From Chryseobacterium artocarpi (GTDB lineage: Bacteria > Bacteroidota > Bacteroidia > Flavobacteriales > Weeksellaceae), in contig NZ_MAYH01000045.1 of NCBI RefSeq assembly GCF_001684975.1, positions 434,001-498,000 on the forward strand: DNA of 64,000 nucleotides, in the 5' to 3' direction. The notes under the pieces are model-generated. The model searched no databases. It was not told where the DNA came from and saw only the letters and a list, made by a program, of their open reading frames with translations. The position numbers were made by a program, and so were the translations under genes. Below, in pieces: positions 59,934 through 64,000 of this stretch. Positions within the stretch are counted from its first letter, which is position 1. The number at the start of each line of letters is the position of its first letter.

Positions 59934-61169
59934 ATGGATAATATAGCGTTGATTGAATCCTTTGGTGATTTTAAAGACGAAAAGGGGATCAGTAAAATTG
60001 ATCTTATGGCAATTATTGAAGATTCACTGAAGACACTTTTGAGAAAAAGATTTGATTCAGATGATCATTTTGATGTAATTGTAAACCCGGATAAAGGAGA
60101 TTTTCAGATATTTTTAAATAAAACAATTGTAGAGGACGAAATGTCTGAAGATGATGATTTGGAAATTGAAATTTCTGAAGCAAAGAAGATTGACCCTACT
60201 TTCGAAGTAGGTGAAGACTTTACAATGGAAATTCCTGTTGCACAATTGGGAAGAAGAAATATTCTTACCCTAAAGCAAATCCTGGCTACAAAACTTCAGG
60301 AGCATAATAATGCTATGCTGTATGAACAGTTTAGAGATAAAATTGGTGAAATTGTTGTAGGAGAAATCCACCATATCCGTCACAAGCATGTGATCTTGTT
60401 GGATGATGAAGGAAATGAATTTATTTTACCAAAAGAAAATCAAATCCCATCCGATTTCTTTAAAAAGGGTGAGAATATCAGAGCTATTGTTGAAACAGTA
60501 GATTTTAAAGGTTCAAAACCACAGATTATTATTTCCAGAACTGCACCTAAATTCCTTGAGAAGTTATTAGAGCTGGAAATTCCTGAAATTCAGGATGGAA
60601 CAATTATCTTGAAAAAGGTAGTGAGAATTCCTGGAGAAAAGGCAAAGATTGCAGTAGATGCTTATGATGACAGAATTGATCCTGTAGGAGCTTGTGTTGG
60701 GGTGAAAGGATCCAGAATTCATGGGGTAGTAAGAGAGTTGAAAAATGAAAACATCGATGTTATTCAGTGGTCTAAAAACCCTGAGATTTTGGTGAAGAGA
60801 GCTTTAGGAAATGTTACCATCAATAAAATTGACATCAACGAGGATGCTAACTATGCGTTAGTATATACTCCTGTTGAAGAGATTTCTAAAGTAATTGGAA
60901 AACAAGGACAGAATATCAGACTGGCTTCTTGGTTGTCAGGATATGAAATTGATGTTTACAGAGAGTCCAGCGAGGATGACGATGTTGAATTGAGAGAATT
61001 TAATGACGATATCGAGCAGTGGATTTTGGATGAGTTTAAGAAAGTAGGACTTACAACTGCAAAATCAGTATTGGATAAAGAAACTGAGAGTCTTTTAAAT
61101 ATGGTAGACCTTGAAGAAGAAACAATCGAAGAGGTTAAACGTATTCTGAGAGAAGAATTTGAAGATTAA
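59934..61169 (+). CDS. nusA: Transcription termination/antitermination factor NusA
   Basis: NusA binds RNA polymerase and RNA and tunes pausing, termination and antitermination. The 411 aa protein has the N-terminal RNAP-binding domain (about 1-135), an S1 domain (about 136-200, VGEIHHIRHKHVILLDDEGNEF), and two KH domains (about 205-345, DPVGACVGVKGSRIHGVVREL and VIGKQGQNIRLASWLSGY). It ends with a short acidic helical tail (TEEIEEV-type) rather than the long repeats of enterobacteria. ATG 59934 follows rimP by 16 bases. Confidence 0.96.
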   Translation: MDNIALIESFGDFKDEKGISKIDLMAIIEDSLKTLLRKRFDSDDHFDVIVNPDKGDFQIFLNKTIVEDEMSEDDDLEIEISEAKKIDPTFEVGEDFTMEIPVAQLGRRNILTLKQILATKLQEHNNAMLYEQFRDKIGEIVVGEIHHIRHKHVILLDDEGNEFILPKENQIPSDFFKKGENIRAIVETVDFKGSKPQIIISRTAPKFLEKLLELEIPEIQDGTIILKKVVRIPGEKAKIAVDAYDDRIDPVGACVGVKGSRIHGVVRELKNENIDVIQWSKNPEILVKRALGNVTINKIDINEDANYALVYTPVEEISKVIGKQGQNIRLASWLSGYEIDVYRESSEDDDVELREFNDDIEQWILDEFKKVGLTTAKSVLDKETESLLNMVDLEEETIEEVKRILREEFED

Positions 61170-61246
61170 GATTTAAAATAAATCTTAATAAACAGTAAAA
61201 AAGAAATACTTTAATTTTAAAAATTAAAAAACAGTAAATAATATAG

Positions 61247-64000
61247 ATGCCAAAAATTAGATTAAATAAAGCGGTTAAGGAATTCAACATTTCGATGTCC
61301 AGATTAGTAGAATTTTTACAGTCTAGAGGATTCGAGGTTGAAAGCAATCCTAACGCTCAATTGGAAGAATCGGCATATTCTGCATTGGAGGCTGAGTTTG
61401 CTAAAGATGGCGAACAACGAAAGGCTTCCCATGAGGTGGTGATCACTAAAGTTCCGGAAGAAAAACTGGAAATTGAAGAAAAGAAAACCCCTGAAGTGAT
61501 AAGAGCTAAAGCAAATAAACCAGAAACTAAAATTTTAGGTAAAATAGATTTAGAACCTACTAAACCTGAGGTGGAAGAAACCCCTGCTGCTCCTGTAGTA
61601 ACACCGGTTGAAGAAAAGAAAGAAGAAATCGTGAAACAAGAACCGGAAGTGAAAGCAGTTCCAGAAAAGCAGGAATTTAAGGTTTTGGATAAAATTGATT
61701 TGTCTCAGATAGAATCTAGAAATAGACCTGTGAAAAAAGACAAACCAAAAATGGAGGAGAAAAAAGAAGATATAAAACCAGTGGAACCCATAAAAGAAAC
61801 TCCAAAGCCTGTAGTGGTAGAAGAGAAAAAAGTAGAGACTCCAAAAGCTGAGGCTGAACCAGAATCTCAGGAGCCACAAAAAATTGAAACAGTTTATCAG
61901 AAACTTGACGGTCCTAAGATCGTAGGTGAAAAGATCGACTTAACTCAATTTGCACCAAAACCAGGTGCTGGAGCAAAAAAGAAAAGAAAGAGAATTGAAA
62001 AACCAGGCGGAGGTCAGAATAACCAAGGTCAAGGTGGAAACAATCAAAACTCTGGAAATAATCAAGGTGGTCAAGGTGGAAACCGTCAACACAATAACAA
62101 CAATGGTGGTGGACAAGGTGGAAACCGTCAAGGTCAAGGTGGGCAAGGAAACCGTCCTCAAGGTCAAGGTGGACAAGGAGGAAACCGTTTCGGAAATAAC
62201 CAAGGAGGAAACCGTCCAGGTGGACAAGGTGGTGGATTTAAGAAAGGTGGACAAAATAACAGACCTGGTCAAAGAGTTATGCCAGTTGAATTAACTGACG
62301 AACAAGTTAAAAACCAGATCAAGGAAACCTTAGAAAAACTTACCAATAAAGGAGGTAAATCTAAATCTGCAAAACACAGAAAAGATAAGAGAACTTTCCG
62401 TAGAGAGCAGGATGAACGTCAGCAGGAGCTTGAAGCACAAGATAGAACGTTAAAAGTTACAGAATTTATTACTGTAGGTGAATTAGCGAGCTTGATGAAT
62501 GTTTCGCCAACAGAAGTAATCTCTGCTTGTTTCTCACTTGGGGTAATGGTTACCATGAACCAAAGACTAGAAGCAGATACTCTATTATTAGTAGCTGACG
62601 AATTTGGATACAAAATTGAATTCTCAGATGCTGATCTTGAAGATACAGATGCAGAAGATGAAGTAGATACTGAAGAAAGCTTAGTATCAAGAGCACCAGT
62701 AGTTACTGTAATGGGACACGTTGACCACGGTAAAACTTCATTACTGGATTATGTTAGAAAGACTAACGTAATTGCAGGTGAATCCGGAGGTATTACACAG
62801 CATATTGGAGCTTATAACGTGAAATTGGAAAACGGTCAGAGAATTACATTCTTAGATACACCAGGTCACGAAGCCTTTACAGCGATGAGAGCAAGAGGTG
62901 CACAGATCACGGATATTGCAATTATTGTAATTGCTGCCGATGATGATGTAATGCCACAGACGAAAGAAGCAATTGCTCACGCGCAAGCTGCAGGTGTACC
63001 AATGATTATTGCTATCAACAAGGTTGATAAACCAAATGCTAACCCTGATAACATCCGTCAGCAGCTTTCTGGATTAAACCCGCCGGTTTTAGTAGAAGAA
63101 TGGGGTGGAAATGTTCAGGCTCAGGAAATTTCTGCTAAATTCGGTAATAATGTAGATGTATTATTGGAGAAAGTTTTATTACAGGCTGAAATGCTTGAAC
63201 TAAAAGCTAATCCTGACCGTTCAGCGAATGGAGTGGTTATTGAAGCATCTCTTGATAAAGGAAGAGGGTATGTAGCAACTATGTTGGTACAAACCGGAAC
63301 TTTAAGAGTTGGGGACTATGTAGTAGCAGGTAAAAACCACGGTAAAGTAAAAGCTTTACTTGATGAAAGAGGGAAAAACCTTGCGGAGGCAGGTCCTTCA
63401 ATTCCTGCAACAATCTTAGGATTAGACGGGGCGCCTACAGCAGGTGATAAATTCCGTGTTTACACTGACGAAAGTGAAGGTAAAGCGATCGCTAATAAGA
63501 GAGAGCAGTTACAGAGAGAACTTTCTATCAGAACGAAAAAACATACAACGCTTGAAGAACTAGGTAGACGTATTGCTTTAGGAGAATTCAAAGAATTGAA
63601 TATTATCCTTAAAGGTGACGTGGATGGTTCTGTAGAGGCATTATCTGACCAGTTACAAAGATTATCAACAGAAGAAATCAGCGTGAAAATTCTTCACTCA
63701 GGTGTAGGACAGATCACTGAATCTGATATAAACTTAGCGGCTGCATCTGATGCAATTATAATCGGATTCAATGTGAGAGCTGGTGCTAATGCAAAAGAAC
63801 TTGCAGACCGTGAAGAAATTGAAATCAGAACATATTCTGTAATTTATAAAGCTATCGATGAAGTAAAAGAAGCAATGGAAGGAATGCTTTCTCCTGAAAT
63901 TCAGGAGCAGGTAATCGGAAATGTTGAAATCCGTGAGGTATTCAAGATTTCTAAAGTTGGTTCAATTGCAGGTTGTATGGTTCTTACCGGAAAAGTTACA
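61247..64000 (+). CDS. infB: Translation initiation factor IF-2, 3' end outside window
   Basis: IF-2 is the GTPase that brings formylmethionyl-tRNA to the ribosome. The first 918 codons are present. The N-terminus MPKIRLNKAVKEFNIS is the IF2_N domain. A long Lys/Glu/Pro linker carries the motif KIDL three times, then a Gly/Gln/Asn/Arg-rich stretch (253-342). A second IF2_N-like helical part follows (about 405-455), then the G domain: G1 GHVDHGKT (490-497), DTPGH and NKVD. Domains II and III and the start of IV are visible (LKGDVDGSVEAL, GVGQITESDI). It has an unusually long, low-complexity N-terminal extension. It starts 77 bases after nusA. Confidence 0.96.
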   Translation, partial: MPKIRLNKAVKEFNISMSRLVEFLQSRGFEVESNPNAQLEESAYSALEAEFAKDGEQRKASHEVVITKVPEEKLEIEEKKTPEVIRAKANKPETKILGKIDLEPTKPEVEETPAAPVVTPVEEKKEEIVKQEPEVKAVPEKQEFKVLDKIDLSQIESRNRPVKKDKPKMEEKKEDIKPVEPIKETPKPVVVEEKKVETPKAEAEPESQEPQKIETVYQKLDGPKIVGEKIDLTQFAPKPGAGAKKKRKRIEKPGGGQNNQGQGGNNQNSGNNQGGQGGNRQHNNNNGGGQGGNRQGQGGQGNRPQGQGGQGGNRFGNNQGGNRPGGQGGGFKKGGQNNRPGQRVMPVELTDEQVKNQIKETLEKLTNKGGKSKSAKHRKDKRTFRREQDERQQELEAQDRTLKVTEFITVGELASLMNVSPTEVISACFSLGVMVTMNQRLEADTLLLVADEFGYKIEFSDADLEDTDAEDEVDTEESLVSRAPVVTVMGHVDHGKTSLLDYVRKTNVIAGESGGITQHIGAYNVKLENGQRITFLDTPGHEAFTAMRARGAQITDIAIIVIAADDDVMPQTKEAIAHAQAAGVPMIIAINKVDKPNANPDNIRQQLSGLNPPVLVEEWGGNVQAQEISAKFGNNVDVLLEKVLLQAEMLELKANPDRSANGVVIEASLDKGRGYVATMLVQTGTLRVGDYVVAGKNHGKVKALLDERGKNLAEAGPSIPATILGLDGAPTAGDKFRVYTDESEGKAIANKREQLQRELSIRTKKHTTLEELGRRIALGEFKELNIILKGDVDGSVEALSDQLQRLSTEEISVKILHSGVGQITESDINLAAASDAIIIGFNVRAGANAKELADREEIEIRTYSVIYKAIDEVKEAMEGMLSPEIQEQVIGNVEIREVFKISKVGSIAGCMVLTGKVT
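62003..62272 (+). repeat. Low-complexity Gly/Gln/Asn/Arg tract within infB
   Basis: About 90 codons (253-342) are mostly Gly, Gln, Asn and Arg, with repeated units such as GGQGGNR and GQGGNNQ. At DNA level GGTCAAGGTGG recurs several times, so replication slippage could vary its length. Antisense and alternate frames over it are also open, which is a composition effect. Confidence 0.88.

Noticed and set aside
62003..62272. Possible CRISPR-like or tandem DNA repeat
   Set aside because: The repeats are irregular and coding (Gly/Gln/Asn/Arg tract of IF-2), with no spacers.
61550..62294. Long open frames antisense to and out of frame with infB
   Set aside because: They arise from the low-complexity composition of the infB repeats; the proteins are extreme in composition and the infB frame is clearly real.

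Overview
The window looks like a chromosomal segment of a Bacteroidota member of the Flavobacteriia, most like Chryseobacterium or a close relative. The grounds are AT-rich DNA, exported proteins with type IX secretion (T9SS) type B C-terminal domains, Bacteroidota -7 promoter boxes (TAnnTTTG), near absence of Shine-Dalgarno sequences, and protein sequences typical of that group. No rRNA, tRNA, CRISPR array, transposase or phage gene was recognised.

Region 1 (1-12253, all minus strand) holds five large paralogous T9SS cargo proteins, the first cut by the window edge. Two begin with a legume-lectin-like domain and three with a PPC-like beta-sandwich domain. The four complete ones share the same central repeats and C-terminal sorting domain. 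The housekeeping genes rnhA and dnaB sit inside this array.

Region 2 (12690-16960, minus) has an MFS transporter, a GH3-family protein, two small lipoproteins and a Lys/Ala/Pro-rich exported protein with a duplicated motif. Region 3 (17212-26067, plus) has mfd, three tandem exported proteins starting with a QVGI(G/N)T...LDVNG motif, two related lipoproteins, and pth. Region 4 (26158-29584, minus) is a carbonic anhydrase / SulP transporter / small exported protein / carbonic anhydrase cluster that probably handles bicarbonate.

Region 5 (30257-59234, mostly minus) is a large surface-polysaccharide locus, probably for O-antigen. ugd, rfbB and rfbA make UDP-glucuronate and dTDP-4-keto-6-deoxyglucose. 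fdtA-like, fdtB-like and fdtC-like genes turn the latter into a dTDP-3-acylamino-3,6-dideoxyhexose. About nine glycosyltransferases, two WbsX-like proteins and a GtrB/GT-C pair assemble the glycan, and a Wzm/Wzt ABC transporter exports it. Two plus-strand islands are embedded: a KASIII-ACP-SDR cassette (34641-36633), which could make a 3-hydroxyacyl group for glycan decoration, and an OafA-type O-acyltransferase (39285-40328). A phosphoethanolamine-transferase-like gene lies at the left edge.

Region 6 (59342-64000, plus) is the rimP-nusA-infB operon. Its leader carries a terminator-like hairpin, and infB runs off the window end.

The most interesting candidates are the KASIII-ACP-SDR decoration cassette with the two unequal FdtA paralogs, the paralog array with exchanged N-terminal domains, the bicarbonate cluster with its orphan small protein, and the putative attenuator ahead of the nusA operon.
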